Origin: a virus
Length of the DNA stretch: 64,000 nt
Reading direction: 5' to 3' (one strand)
Virus record (IMG/VR): IMGVR_UViG_3300024264_000006
Coordinates: 83,637-147,636 of that record
Under the pieces are notes generated by a model that was not told the DNA's origin, made no database searches, and saw nothing but the letters and a program-made list of their open reading frames with translations. Both the position numbers and the translations under genes were made by a program. Shown here piece by piece: positions 7,185-15,460 of the stretch. How positions within the stretch are numbered: position 1 is the stretch's first letter; each line of letters opens with the position of its first letter.

Positions 7185-7225
7185 GACAATTCCTTAGTTG
7201 GTGATGCGGTAATGTTTTACCGCTT

Positions 7226-7978
7226 TTAGTAGTATTTCTGAAAAAGGTGGTGAAGTAGTTCCGCATAGTATCTGTGCGATTCTGTGCCGGGATGTCCATT
7301 CTCTGCAATGTCTTGAAACTTTTCTCTTGAAAGTGAGTATAGATCATCTCCGACACCCAAACCCAATCTGGAAGATTTCCTTAATCTACTGAACATATTA
7401 GATATCTTGGTAGTGTAATCTTGCCATTCGGGACGATTGGACTTGTATATCATTTTAATATTTTCAAGGTTTCTTTCATGGAAGCCACCCTGAACCAACT
7501 TAATACCTTTAGCGTCACATAGGTCTTGGAGGGCCAACATAAACGCCAATCCGTGAATAACATCGGTCTTGTATGTCTGACATAGATTATACCATTGATG
7601 CATGGCGCCCCATCGTTTAGACGCTAACCAGTGAATCCTATCAGCAGAGAACTGAGTCATACAGTCACTTCTCTGTACCTTCGATTCATATTCGGTATGA
7701 TCAAGTTCGTGTGACCCTTCTGCCAATTCATTTCTTTGCCATGCTGACCAAAGGACAACAACGTGAGTAATATCATCATTAGCAGCAAGAGCCTCAATTG
7801 TGTCACGGAATATCTTCTCGTTTCCGTTACCACAGGCTGCAATGTTCAGAGGTTTAACGCCCAACTTTTTCGCAAGGTGATATGTGAAGGTTAATTTCTG
7901 GTGTGTAGGCGGATCGTTGTAACAGCCGGGAAGTTCATCTCCCCACACAAAACTACATCCACATGTTAATAATTTCAT
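7226..7978 (-). CDS. SGNH-hydrolase-like protein, copy A
   Basis: A 250-residue paralogue of the neighbouring gene. Block I reads CGCSFVWGDELPG, where the Asp of GDS(L) is replaced by Cys but the candidate nucleophile Ser is kept. A GNGNEKI block supplies Gly/Asn, and a C-terminal GHPGTESHRYYAELL gives a candidate catalytic His. The family includes esterases, acyl-esterases and O-acetyltransferases. AGGAG precedes the ATG, inside the end of the upstream copy (ATGA overlap). The substrate is unknown; the surroundings suggest glycan or acyl chemistry. Confidence 0.55.
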   Translation of the reverse strand: MKLLTCGCSFVWGDELPGCYNDPPTHQKLTFTYHLAKKLGVKPLNIAACGNGNEKIFRDTIEALAANDDITHVVVLWSAWQRNELAEGSHELDHTEYESKVQRSDCMTQFSADRIHWLASKRWGAMHQWYNLCQTYKTDVIHGLAFMLALQDLCDAKGIKLVQGGFHERNLENIKMIYKSNRPEWQDYTTKISNMFSRLRKSSRLGLGVGDDLYSLSREKFQDIAENGHPGTESHRYYAELLHHLFQKYY

Positions 7979-8808
7979 GGTGCTCCTGGCGTCATGTTGT
8001 TAAATGTCTCATAAAGCATCTGTGCATAATACGTATGTGTATTTCCACAAGGATGCCCCAGAGGATATAAGAAGCAATCCGGTTTTGATTCAGCAATACT
8101 TGACATGTCTCTGCCGTCACCAAAACCAAGTTTACATTCTGGTCTAAGATACTTTATATAGTGCTTTATTTCTTTTACTGCAAAGGGTAGAACATCTTCT
8201 TCTTTGAGAACACATTTGACATTATTCCACAGATCATAATGTATGACTCCTTGAATCAACTTAATACCTTTAGCATCACACATGTCTTGCATTATGGTCA
8301 TGTAGTTTAGATGATGGAGAACTGGAGTTGCCATGGTGTAGGCATGTTTGAACCAATTTATACAGGCCTGTTCATGTTCTTTTTTCTTTTCGTCTGCCCA
8401 GTGATCGTTCCAACCTCTTAATCCAAAACGTAAACTTCCCTGATAATGATCTGGGATTAATTGATTCATATTGCATTCTTGGAAAATCCAAACCTGTTCG
8501 TCAGTAGGTCTGTGATCCATACTAACAATTTCGGTTCTACCCCAACTAGACCACATGATAACCATATAGTCAACTTGTTTAGAGGTTTTCTGTAAGAAGG
8601 TGGTGCCTCTTCTTAGAATTTTTTGATTGGACGCACCGTTAGCCCCTAAGTTTACATAGTCACGGTCTAAGTGTTCTGCTAGTTTATGAGAGAATGTGAG
8701 ATGATGATGGATAGGCGGCATGGGCCTACCCTTCTCATTGAGTCTTCTAGAGCCAGGCAGTTCATCGCCTTGGGTGAAACTATCACCATTAGTCAGTAGT
8801 ATTCCCAT
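7975..8808 (-). CDS. SGNH-hydrolase-like protein, copy B
   Basis: A 277-residue protein with a better preserved SGNH pattern: NGDSFTQGDELPG (block I, residues 7-19), NLGANGASNQKIL (Gly/Asn blocks) and GHPCGNTHTYYAQML near the C-terminus. It shares the order of motifs with copy A, as well as 'DAKGIKL' and 'GHP', so the two arose by tandem duplication. Probably a serine hydrolase or acyltransferase, or a non-catalytic binding relative; no signal peptide, so cytoplasmic or virion-borne. Confidence 0.6.
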   Translation of the reverse strand: MGILLTNGDSFTQGDELPGSRRLNEKGRPMPPIHHHLTFSHKLAEHLDRDYVNLGANGASNQKILRRGTTFLQKTSKQVDYMVIMWSSWGRTEIVSMDHRPTDEQVWIFQECNMNQLIPDHYQGSLRFGLRGWNDHWADEKKKEHEQACINWFKHAYTMATPVLHHLNYMTIMQDMCDAKGIKLIQGVIHYDLWNNVKCVLKEEDVLPFAVKEIKHYIKYLRPECKLGFGDGRDMSSIAESKPDCFLYPLGHPCGNTHTYYAQMLYETFNNMTPGAP

Positions 8809-9253
8809 GTGTCCTATCGTGCTCGAATAACATCAAAAACCCGTAATGAATAATCTTCATTATATCTTTTCGATGATCTTCTGCTGTTCCCTTTTTTCCG
8901 TAACGTCCATTGTATTTATCAACATTGCCAGAAAAGAAACCCATACCATGACCACGATCAATGATCACTTCAGACGATTGTAGTCCGCCTTGACCATAGT
9001 GTGCACCATAGGTAGAATCGATGTAGTTCTGAAACTCTTCAATAAGTTCACCTTCACGAAATTTATATTCAATTTCTTCCATATCATAATCCAAGTTGTA
9101 GTCACTATCAGTGACCGTAAATATTTCTTCACCGGATGCTCGTTGGGATTCCATTGTTTGTTTTCGTTTGATTTCGCCTAGGTGCATCCGATTCATTTCA
9201 TTCCACTGTTGTGGTGTGATATCATCGATGCTGCCGTTATTTGTTTTCGCCAC
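8789..9253 (-). CDS. DUF3310-like protein
   Basis: A 154-residue protein whose C-terminal half fits DUF3310: YGAHYGQGGLQSSEVI, FFSGNVDKYNGRYGKKG, then AEDHRKDIMKIIHY. DUF3310 proteins are common in phages and sometimes called nucleotide-kinase-like, but the function is unproven. The frame opens with GTG at 9253, overlapping the ANL-like gene by 17 bases with no clear ribosome site. The ATG at 9196 is an alternative start. It links the SGNH-like pair to the ANL-like gene in one operon. Confidence 0.6.
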   Translation of the reverse strand: MAKTNNGSIDDITPQQWNEMNRMHLGEIKRKQTMESQRASGEEIFTVTDSDYNLDYDMEEIEYKFREGELIEEFQNYIDSTYGAHYGQGGLQSSEVIIDRGHGMGFFSGNVDKYNGRYGKKGTAEDHRKDIMKIIHYGFLMLFEHDRTHGNTTD

Positions 9254-10691
9254 TGTTCAAGTACCTCACTCTGTTGACTTCATATTCATCAAATCCATAT
9301 TCAAACTGGTTCTTTAAAGCATGCCAGTCCCTATACCTGCTATTTTCCAAACAGAAGGCCATCTTATCAGAAACACCTATGTCTGTCAAGCCTAAGGTGT
9401 CTAGAAGTTTACTTTGTTGTGGTGTGGGTTCTTCAAACACTGCAAGATAGTTTAGAGCGTTCTTACGCAACAACCAGAAATTATTGTGGCCCAATATTTG
9501 TTCTACACGTTCTTGGAATGGATGTACCTCAACAAAACCCTTGAAGACGTACTCCGCATTATCCAACTTCTCCAACTTAAACGATAGGGGATAATACTTG
9601 GTATCATTATGAGAACGAACAAAGCACACATTCTTCTGTGGACTGTGTACTACCTCATAGTAGTTGTCCGCTATGAACCCTACACTGTCTTCAACATATG
9701 ATCCTCTTATTGGTTTTACAAAAAGAGTCATACATTTGGATCGGGTCTCACCATACATAATTGCACAATTCAATTGTCTCTCATCACACAGGTCATGAAG
9801 TTCTGGTGTGATCACTCCCATAGGGGAAACGAACTCAATTCTCTTTGCTTGTTCAGGCGTAATATTTCTAGTACAAACTTCCAAGGTTTCTAAATTCTTA
9901 AAGAAGATAACCTTTCTATCATCCATCTCAAAGACGTTCTGTAAGGCCTTACCTAGACCACCCATTTGCCACATCTCTATCCTATCCCACCAGTTCACAA
10001 AGTAGTGTTTTGTTGAACCCATGAAAGAGGCACACGTATATGTGATGAAAGACATGCCATGCAACACATTAAAAGAATGGATACCAATAGTGTCCTTCAT
10101 GTTAAACAATTTATAGTGACGATGAGCTAGACCCCAACACTCCTTGTGAGTATAATATTGGTACTCAAATCCGTCTTCGAACTGACCATCCGAATAGGTG
10201 ACCCAAAAAGGATCGTCAGGTAAAACATCTGGATGATGAAACTCAATCGGTTTATTATAGTTTTCAATGTCTACAGTATCGACGTTTATCATTTCAACCT
10301 CGACAGTATCCTCGTAGTACTCTTCCTGAACTCCATCCAACATCTTAAGTGTCAAGGAATCCCAAAATCCAAATGATGCGGGCAAGTCTGTCGCAACCAT
10401 AGGAACCTTTGCTTTCGGGTTCCAAGCCAAATTAGCAGAAAACACTTGTGCACCTAGTTCTGCACACGCCATAACAAGAGCGGTAGTCTTCACATTATTC
10501 TTCGAAACACCAAGACCGACCAATTGACCCTTGCGTAGTCCATACTCATTTGACAGGTATGCTTTCCATTTGTCAATAGTATTCCAGAAACGTTCCTTGT
10601 CATAAGGTGTTGAATCACCCAACATCTGATTCATGACGTTTCTGAGTTGAAGCTGTTCTCTGTTTTGAATTATGTATCGATCAATAATCAT
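9237..10691 (-). CDS. Degenerate adenylate-forming (ANL superfamily) enzyme candidate
   Basis: A 484-residue protein with the layout of an acyl-CoA synthetase N-terminal domain. An early segment GLRKGQLVGLGVSKNNVKTT is followed by ALVMACAELGAQVFSANL. The P-loop site reads VTYSDGQFEDGF, not the usual TSGTTGxPK. HSFNVLHGMSFITY then stands where acyl-CoA synthetases have their HG segment, and MYGETRSKC where they have YGxTE. A C-terminal GD/Lys domain is not evident, so catalysis may be lost or altered. The ATG at 10691 has GAGGAAA upstream; a longer TTG frame is unlikely. Confidence 0.5.
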   Translation of the reverse strand: MIIDRYIIQNREQLQLRNVMNQMLGDSTPYDKERFWNTIDKWKAYLSNEYGLRKGQLVGLGVSKNNVKTTALVMACAELGAQVFSANLAWNPKAKVPMVATDLPASFGFWDSLTLKMLDGVQEEYYEDTVEVEMINVDTVDIENYNKPIEFHHPDVLPDDPFWVTYSDGQFEDGFEYQYYTHKECWGLAHRHYKLFNMKDTIGIHSFNVLHGMSFITYTCASFMGSTKHYFVNWWDRIEMWQMGGLGKALQNVFEMDDRKVIFFKNLETLEVCTRNITPEQAKRIEFVSPMGVITPELHDLCDERQLNCAIMYGETRSKCMTLFVKPIRGSYVEDSVGFIADNYYEVVHSPQKNVCFVRSHNDTKYYPLSFKLEKLDNAEYVFKGFVEVHPFQERVEQILGHNNFWLLRKNALNYLAVFEEPTPQQSKLLDTLGLTDIGVSDKMAFCLENSRYRDWHALKNQFEYGFDEYEVNRVRYLNSGENK

Positions 10692-11352
10692 TTTCAATTT
10701 CCTCAATTAACATATCACGTAACTGTATTGCATTTTCATCACGGGAATCATTTTTACCATATCCGCAGAATTTATATGCGAGAGTAATACGTTCTCCACC
10801 AGCGTAGGCGGCATGCCAAAATATATTTTCAGGTTCTTCTTTTGGCCCAAAGTAATAGTGTCTGCACTGCCAACCTTTGACATCTGGAATAGTGACTACT
10901 TCGTCTTTCTCATTATCATAATAAGTAAAGTAACCATCACCATCTGACCAAGTAAAGAGAACTTGATAGGCAGAGGCATCCCAGTTAGTGTGCCATCCAA
11001 CAAAACCGCCTGGCGGATAATACGACAAAAGGGCACTAGTGTGTGCCCCTATCTCAGCAGCGAATTCAAACTTGACCATGTTCATATATGAAGACCAAAC
11101 ATTCGGGTCTTCACGCACCATCTTTCCAATCGGTTGTGCGAAATGCCTGTCCGGTGGGCCTACCAGTCCACCCTTGAGAGATACGTCTCTAAGGTATTCT
11201 TCACTGGTGTAATACTCACCCTTCTCCATGTCCTCAGTAGAACTGTAAGCGTAGTACTTGGGGTTTCTGTAACCCTCTGTAGAGAACATCTCATCTTTGA
11301 ACTTATCAAGAGTAACAAGAAACGTCTTGTTGCGAATCGTGACTTCGGACAT
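10681..11352 (-). CDS. Double-stranded beta-helix dioxygenase-like protein, copy A
   Basis: A 223-residue protein whose core YYPPGGFVGWHTNWDAS and WHAAYAGGERITLAYKF resembles the metal-binding and 2-oxoglutarate-binding strands of Fe(II) oxygenases. The His-x-Asp pair reads H-T-N, with Asp two further on, so metal binding is uncertain. It is a clear paralogue of the gene at 40166-40813 (shared PP.G..GWH.N.D and FTWS..GDG). The start overlaps the preceding stop as TAATG. Adjacent to the ANL-like gene, it may act in the same pathway. Confidence 0.55.
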   Translation of the reverse strand: MSEVTIRNKTFLVTLDKFKDEMFSTEGYRNPKYYAYSSTEDMEKGEYYTSEEYLRDVSLKGGLVGPPDRHFAQPIGKMVREDPNVWSSYMNMVKFEFAAEIGAHTSALLSYYPPGGFVGWHTNWDASAYQVLFTWSDGDGYFTYYDNEKDEVVTIPDVKGWQCRHYYFGPKEEPENIFWHAAYAGGERITLAYKFCGYGKNDSRDENAIQLRDMLIEEIENDY

Positions 11353-11621
11353 TAGATAATAAGACCGGATACCGCTTGACGATATGAAGAAGCAAAGTCA
11401 TCACTAGTTGCTACCACATACACATAATTTTTAAACTGAGCGCTGGTAGGATTTTCACGGCCGGTCATACAGACACCACGTGCAAATCCAATCTCGTTTT
11501 CGGCCGTTGCAACCAACATACGAGGATCGTTGATCAAAAGAACACCGTCTTTCTCACCATTATATTTACCAACATATTCACCACTCTGTGCTACCACAGA
11601 TACAATATCATTTTTCTTCAT
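11352..11621 (-). CDS. Small Sm-like conserved hypothetical protein
   Basis: An 89-residue beta-rich protein (MKKNDIVSVVAQSGEYVGKY...GVLLINDPRML) that looks like a short Sm/SH3-type barrel: a 'V..Sgey.G....dgv.l.dP' pattern followed by a second strand set. I have seen comparable small proteins in marine T4-like phages. AAGGGAATAAGAA lies before the ATG. Its start overlaps the end of the AbrB-like peptide gene. RNA binding or oligomerisation is only a guess from the fold. Confidence 0.55.
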   Translation of the reverse strand: MKKNDIVSVVAQSGEYVGKYNGEKDGVLLINDPRMLVATAENEIGFARGVCMTGRENPTSAQFKNYVYVVATSDDFASSYRQAVSGLII

Positions 11622-11781
11622 TTCTTATTCCCTTTTTAAAAGACCACTGATCAGTGATATCATTTTTCTCCCAGATAATAGTATCACCGACCTTAAGGTC
11701 AAGTGCATCCATCATCTCATCAGAGAATTCTAAACACTGATAGCCGTCACTATCTTCAATTACGTTACACGTATAAATCAT
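11608..11781 (-). CDS. Small AbrB/MazE-like protein, 57 residues
   Basis: An open frame from ATG at 11781 to TGA at 11610-11608. The segment CLEFSDEMMDALDLKVGDTI followed by IWEK has the 'L..p.e....L.lk.GD.i.w' rhythm of swapped-hairpin AbrB/MazE DNA-binding domains. The start overlaps the thyX stop as ATGA and the end overlaps the next start, so it is tightly embedded in the operon. Possible roles are a transcription factor or a free antitoxin-like protein; no toxin partner is adjacent. Confidence 0.6.
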   Translation of the reverse strand: MIYTCNVIEDSDGYQCLEFSDEMMDALDLKVGDTIIWEKNDITDQWSFKKGIRNEEK

Positions 11782-12530
11782 CCTGTAAACTTACCCGTTT
11801 CAATATCAACACCCGCATCATCTACAAGTCTTTGTTTAGGTTCAGGATCAAATGCCTTCATTACATTCGGGAAGTGCACACCCAATAAATCCCAACAATC
11901 TTTAGCAATCAACATATGTTCTTTCTGTGTACCATTAGCCATTCGCAATTGACAGTAGTGAATCCATGATCGAAGTGTACCAGACACATAAAGAGTTGTC
12001 TCTGTGTTACCTTCAGGTAGGACTGCACGTGCTTGTTCTTTTGCGATACCATTATCTAGTGCCCACTTATAGACTTGTTTTGACTTATTGATAACTTCAG
12101 ACTGTTTCATATTCCAGTTTTCGTACAGGCGTTCTTCTTGAGTTTTATTACCACCCTTACCAAAGTCTTCGATATCTAGGTCAACAGAATTCTGTCGGTT
12201 CTTGGGGTCTTGCAGTCTTGCAGCCCTCTGAGTAAAGTCTTCACTGACCGCATACCTCTGAGAGAATTCTTGAAATGAAAACGAGCGGTGTCGAATAATT
12301 TGTCGAGAAATATCACGAGTCGTTGTAATTTCTATAGTTGCACTAACCATTTCAAAGGGTGACCAGTGTTGTTCACGGATCAAGTATTTCAACAGTTTTG
12401 GGGCCGTTTCTTTGTTCGCCTGATTGCCTGGGTTACTAACTCTAGCTGCATACGCAACAAGTTCTTCAGCAGTATGACAATCAGTGATTGCACTGGGTTG
12501 ACTTAGAGAAATTAATTTAATCTTGCTCAT
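11778..12530 (-). CDS. thyX: Flavin-dependent thymidylate synthase ThyX
   Basis: A 250-residue protein with the ThyX signature RHRSFSFQEFSQRYAV at about residues 79-94 (RHRxxSxNExSxRY, with Gln in place of Asn) and the C-terminal substrate-binding segment with Arg residues (QARAVLPEG, TLYVSGTLRSW). It makes dTMP from dUMP using FADH2 and methylene-tetrahydrofolate, feeding phage DNA synthesis. This is an alternative to T4 Td. It partners functionally with the dCMP deaminase at 25515 and the MazG-like gene at 26186. Overlaps both neighbours. Confidence 0.93.
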   Translation of the reverse strand: MSKIKLISLSQPSAITDCHTAEELVAYAARVSNPGNQANKETAPKLLKYLIREQHWSPFEMVSATIEITTTRDISRQIIRHRSFSFQEFSQRYAVSEDFTQRAARLQDPKNRQNSVDLDIEDFGKGGNKTQEERLYENWNMKQSEVINKSKQVYKWALDNGIAKEQARAVLPEGNTETTLYVSGTLRSWIHYCQLRMANGTQKEHMLIAKDCWDLLGVHFPNVMKAFDPEPKQRLVDDAGVDIETGKFTG

Positions 12531-12711
12531 TTTTTATTTCATTTTCCTTTTCTTCGTCGAACCAGCCCTTCTCCATGAAATATTCAAGGGCTTCTTCGAC
12601 TCCTTCTATTTTGCCTTCTTCTTTTCCAAGATATCTTGCTATATACCATACAGGTACTATAACTAACAAAGAATAGAATAAGTGTTCCCACATTCCAATT
12701 GGTTCAGACAT
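12517..12711 (-). CDS. Small single-pass membrane protein
   Basis: A 64-residue protein with one membrane segment (about residues 8-26, LFYSLLVIVPVWYIARYLG) followed by an acidic cytoplasmic helix (EEGKIEGVEEALEYFMEKG). The start shares TAATG with the gp41 stop and the end overlaps thyX by 14 bases. No family recognised; a membrane anchor or a lysis-related role is possible, but nothing supports a choice. Confidence 0.6.
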   Translation of the reverse strand: MSEPIGMWEHLFYSLLVIVPVWYIARYLGKEEGKIEGVEEALEYFMEKGWFDEEKENEIKNEQD

Positions 12712-14102
12712 TAGATTTTAAATCCTCTGAATTTATTTTCCATGTTCAATCTCTCACCAGAGGCAGAGTTATCAAACGCTGGGCCATTGTCCTCTTCTTC
12801 CTGTTCAGAAGATTGATCACAATCGTATAACCGCATCTTACTACGATCCACACCAAGTACGAAACGTGCATTGTATGTAGGATCATTATATCGGTTCTTA
12901 AGTTGTTTAACCAACATCTTACCTTGTGCTTGTAATTCTTGATTTGATATCAAGGCAAACATAAAGTCAGCAGTTGCGGGAAGTCCGAATGATTCGGAAG
13001 TATCTTCCAGACCGACATCATCATTAGAGTAACCAGAACGTGTTGTCTGCGTGGCAGATACGATTGGTAGATCGAACTCCACAGCAAGTCCACGTAACTC
13101 TTCTGCAATACTCTTGATGTAAGTGTACGAGTTAATTGCACCACCCATAGACTTCATACGTGAAGAGGCACAGATGTTTAGATAGTCAATGTAGATGATA
13201 TCAGGAACAAAGTTCTTTTTCAGTTTCAGTTCATTGAGAAGGGCACGGAAATGACTGGCGTTCGCTTGTCCTGTAGGATACTCCTTGACAATTAACTTGC
13301 CTTGAGTTTTACGGGATATCTCACCCACCCTATCACGGAACATATCCAGAGAGAGGTTCTCAAGTTGATCTATTGGAACATTCAATAGATTAGCATCGAT
13401 ACGTTCAGCAATGCGTTCCTCAGCCATTTCCATAGTGACATATAATACATTCTTACCTTGGGAAAGGTTAGCTCCAGCACAGTGGCACATAAAAAGGGAT
13501 TTACCTACACCCGTACCCGCAAGGGCAATGTTCAGGGTCTTGTTAGGCATTCCACCCTTAGTGATGGAGTTGAAGTATTCTAGATCAAACGGTAGTCGTT
13601 CTTCCTTCTCATGATAGAAGTTGTAACGAGAGTCTACGTTCTCTAGATAGTCATGACCAATGTTGGTATCAAAGGTAACCGCCAATGCCTTGGTCAGAAC
13701 ATCGGGGATAGAACCCTTGGAGAGGGTCTTGTGTTTACCTTCAATAATGTTGATTGATTCCATGACAGCATTGAATACGGCCCGATCTTGGCACCATGAT
13801 TCAGTACGGTCAACTAACCAATCTAAATTAGTGTTTTCTTCTTTCTGAAATAAGTTAGGTAGTATCTCCATTGCATGACGGTACTGTTCATCCGACATAC
13901 GATCACCTTCATCAATCTCAATCTTGAAGGCTTCCATCGTAGGAAGTTTGTTGTACTTGGCAATGAACTTGGTAAACTCTTTGAATAGAGATCGATACAC
14001 ACCATCAAAATAATCTGGTTGTACGAATGCAGCTACTTTACGAGCATACTGATCATTTGTTACTAGGTTTTTGAGTACGGTTTGTTCTAAATTAATTTCC
14101 AC
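12711..14102 (-). CDS. 41: Replicative DNA helicase gp41 (DnaB family)
   Basis: RecA-fold hexameric 5'-3' helicase. Walker A is AGTGVGKS, Walker B is DIIYIDYLN, and the segment VLYVTMEMAEERIAERIDAN and the sensor VSATQTTRS are typical of DnaB/gp41. An N-terminal helical domain precedes the ATPase. I propose the GTG at 14102 (MEINLEQTVLKNLV...), with GAGAG upstream, because it aligns with the short N-termini of gp41 relatives. A frame to 14138 is open but runs through the neighbouring gene. Works with primase, gp43, gp44/62 and gp45. Confidence 0.92.
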   Translation of the reverse strand: MEINLEQTVLKNLVTNDQYARKVAAFVQPDYFDGVYRSLFKEFTKFIAKYNKLPTMEAFKIEIDEGDRMSDEQYRHAMEILPNLFQKEENTNLDWLVDRTESWCQDRAVFNAVMESINIIEGKHKTLSKGSIPDVLTKALAVTFDTNIGHDYLENVDSRYNFYHEKEERLPFDLEYFNSITKGGMPNKTLNIALAGTGVGKSLFMCHCAGANLSQGKNVLYVTMEMAEERIAERIDANLLNVPIDQLENLSLDMFRDRVGEISRKTQGKLIVKEYPTGQANASHFRALLNELKLKKNFVPDIIYIDYLNICASSRMKSMGGAINSYTYIKSIAEELRGLAVEFDLPIVSATQTTRSGYSNDDVGLEDTSESFGLPATADFMFALISNQELQAQGKMLVKQLKNRYNDPTYNARFVLGVDRSKMRLYDCDQSSEQEEEDNGPAFDNSASGERLNMENKFRGFKI

Positions 14103-14418
14103 TAGTTCTCTCTTTTGCGACAAGCCAACCTTCAGCATGAGCAGTCTCTAAAATATCTTCTAGAATATCTGCAGCATGTTCCTGAAGGTCAGTGTCTTCA
14201 GTTGTTATGTCAGGGTCAGGGGTATATACTATCACAAAATTGAACGTAAGGCAATCCCTTTTTCCATCAAACGCAACATTACCATAACGAATAACAGTTT
14301 CCACAAAATCTCCACGTAGGATGCGAACATCCCACGCTTGATCATTTGGAGAGTCTTCTACGGGGATAAGATCATAATCCAACCCCACACAAACTTTGTC
14401 TACATTAAGCTTCGGCAT
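14092..14418 (-). CDS. Conserved hypothetical protein between uvsX and gp41
   Basis: A protein of about 108 residues with the stretch EDSPNDQAWDVRILRGDFVE and DCLTFNFVIVYTPDPD, a pattern I associate with marine T4-like phages. It is beta-rich then acidic-helical at the C-terminus. The start is uncertain (ATG 14418 or 14433). It overlaps the end of uvsX and the beginning of gp41, so it is cotranslated with the replication-recombination operon. Function unknown. Confidence 0.65.
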   Translation of the reverse strand: MPKLNVDKVCVGLDYDLIPVEDSPNDQAWDVRILRGDFVETVIRYGNVAFDGKRDCLTFNFVIVYTPDPDITTEDTDLQEHAADILEDILETAHAEGWLVAKERTSGN

Positions 14419-15460
14419 ACTCAGCAATCTCATCCATGTCTACTTGAGTAGGAAGACCAATCTGGTATTGCTTTTTCAGGAACTCAGCGAAGTCGGTGAA
14501 TTCAAAGATTGGTGTCCAGAATTCTTCTTTGAGAGTTTCTGCTAACCGTACTTTCGGTTCAGAGACCTCTCCGCTTTCCCTATCAACACGAGCATACCAA
14601 CCATTGGAAGGTTTAATACAATAACCACCAGCAAGAGCAGCGTCCAACAAACCACTAAAACGCTCCACGCCACCATCCCAAGAAACAGAGATAGGGATTT
14701 TACTTTTCTCTTTAACATATCGAGACTTTTCAACATTAATGATGAAATCATATCCAGTAACCTCCGTACCAGTTTTATTCTGTCTGCGTCCAAGAATCCA
14801 GATGTTGTCTGCACTGTAGTAAATACCAGTACCACCACCTACGACATCTTTCGGAAACAAACCAATTTCTTTATATGTATGGTTTACGGCCAACAAAGGA
14901 ATATTTTTCATTGCAAGGTATGGAGTTGTCATACGGAACAGACCTTTCAGTGCCTTCGCACGTGACATGTCTGCAACAGACTTCTCGTTGATTGCATCTT
15001 CAAGTTCTTTCTTAGATGCGAGGTTACCAATAGAATCAATAACCACAATAACATTGTCAGTTCTTTCCATAGATTCAAGTTGACTGATTAGGTCAAACTT
15101 AAGTTCTTCTACGTTTGTGATAGGAGTATGTAGAACCCGACTAGTGTCAATTCCAAACTGTGTGAAATAAGACTGGGGTGAACCAAACTCACTATCGTAA
15201 AATAGCATGACCGCATCTTTTTTCTCCCGTAGATAAGCACCCGCCATCAATAGGGCGAATGACGTTTTAAAGTGTTTACTAGGGCCTGCTAGTACAGTCA
15301 GGCCAGGCGTAACACCACCATCGATTGATCCCGACAATGCCACATTAACCATTGGCACATCGGTGGTCACCATATCTTTTTCAGTAAAGAATTTACTCTC
15401 CGACAGTACTTCCGTTGCCTTGATCTTTGAGTTCTTCCTCAGTTTGTCCATCACGCTCAT
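14405..15460 (-). CDS. uvsX: UvsX RecA-like recombinase
   Basis: Strand-exchange protein of about 351 residues. The Walker A variant GPSKHFKTS is characteristic of UvsX, Walker B is NVIVVIDSIG, and the loop around NHTYKEIGLFPKDVVGGGTG matches the DNA-binding L2 region. It catalyses homologous pairing in recombination-dependent replication, with UvsY (39717) as mediator. I choose ATG 15460, six bases after GGAG; longer frames to 15502 run back into the dehydrogenase gene. Confidence 0.93.
   Translation of the reverse strand: MSVMDKLRKNSKIKATEVLSESKFFTEKDMVTTDVPMVNVALSGSIDGGVTPGLTVLAGPSKHFKTSFALLMAGAYLREKKDAVMLFYDSEFGSPQSYFTQFGIDTSRVLHTPITNVEELKFDLISQLESMERTDNVIVVIDSIGNLASKKELEDAINEKSVADMSRAKALKGLFRMTTPYLAMKNIPLLAVNHTYKEIGLFPKDVVGGGTGIYYSADNIWILGRRQNKTGTEVTGYDFIINVEKSRYVKEKSKIPISVSWDGGVERFSGLLDAALAGGYCIKPSNGWYARVDRESGEVSEPKVRLAETLKEEFWTPIFEFTDFAEFLKKQYQIGLPTQVDMDEIAEYAEA

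Noticed and set aside
7206-7223. GCGGTAA/TTACCGC hairpin between the 97-residue gene and the SGNH-like gene
   Set aside because: The U-run follows only on the plus strand, where no gene ends, so I do not call it a terminator.
9361-9389. Promoter-like TTGACA-17-TAAGAT on the minus strand inside the ANL-like gene
   Set aside because: The -10 box matches only 4 of 6 and the site lies in coding sequence well inside an operon; coincidence is likely.
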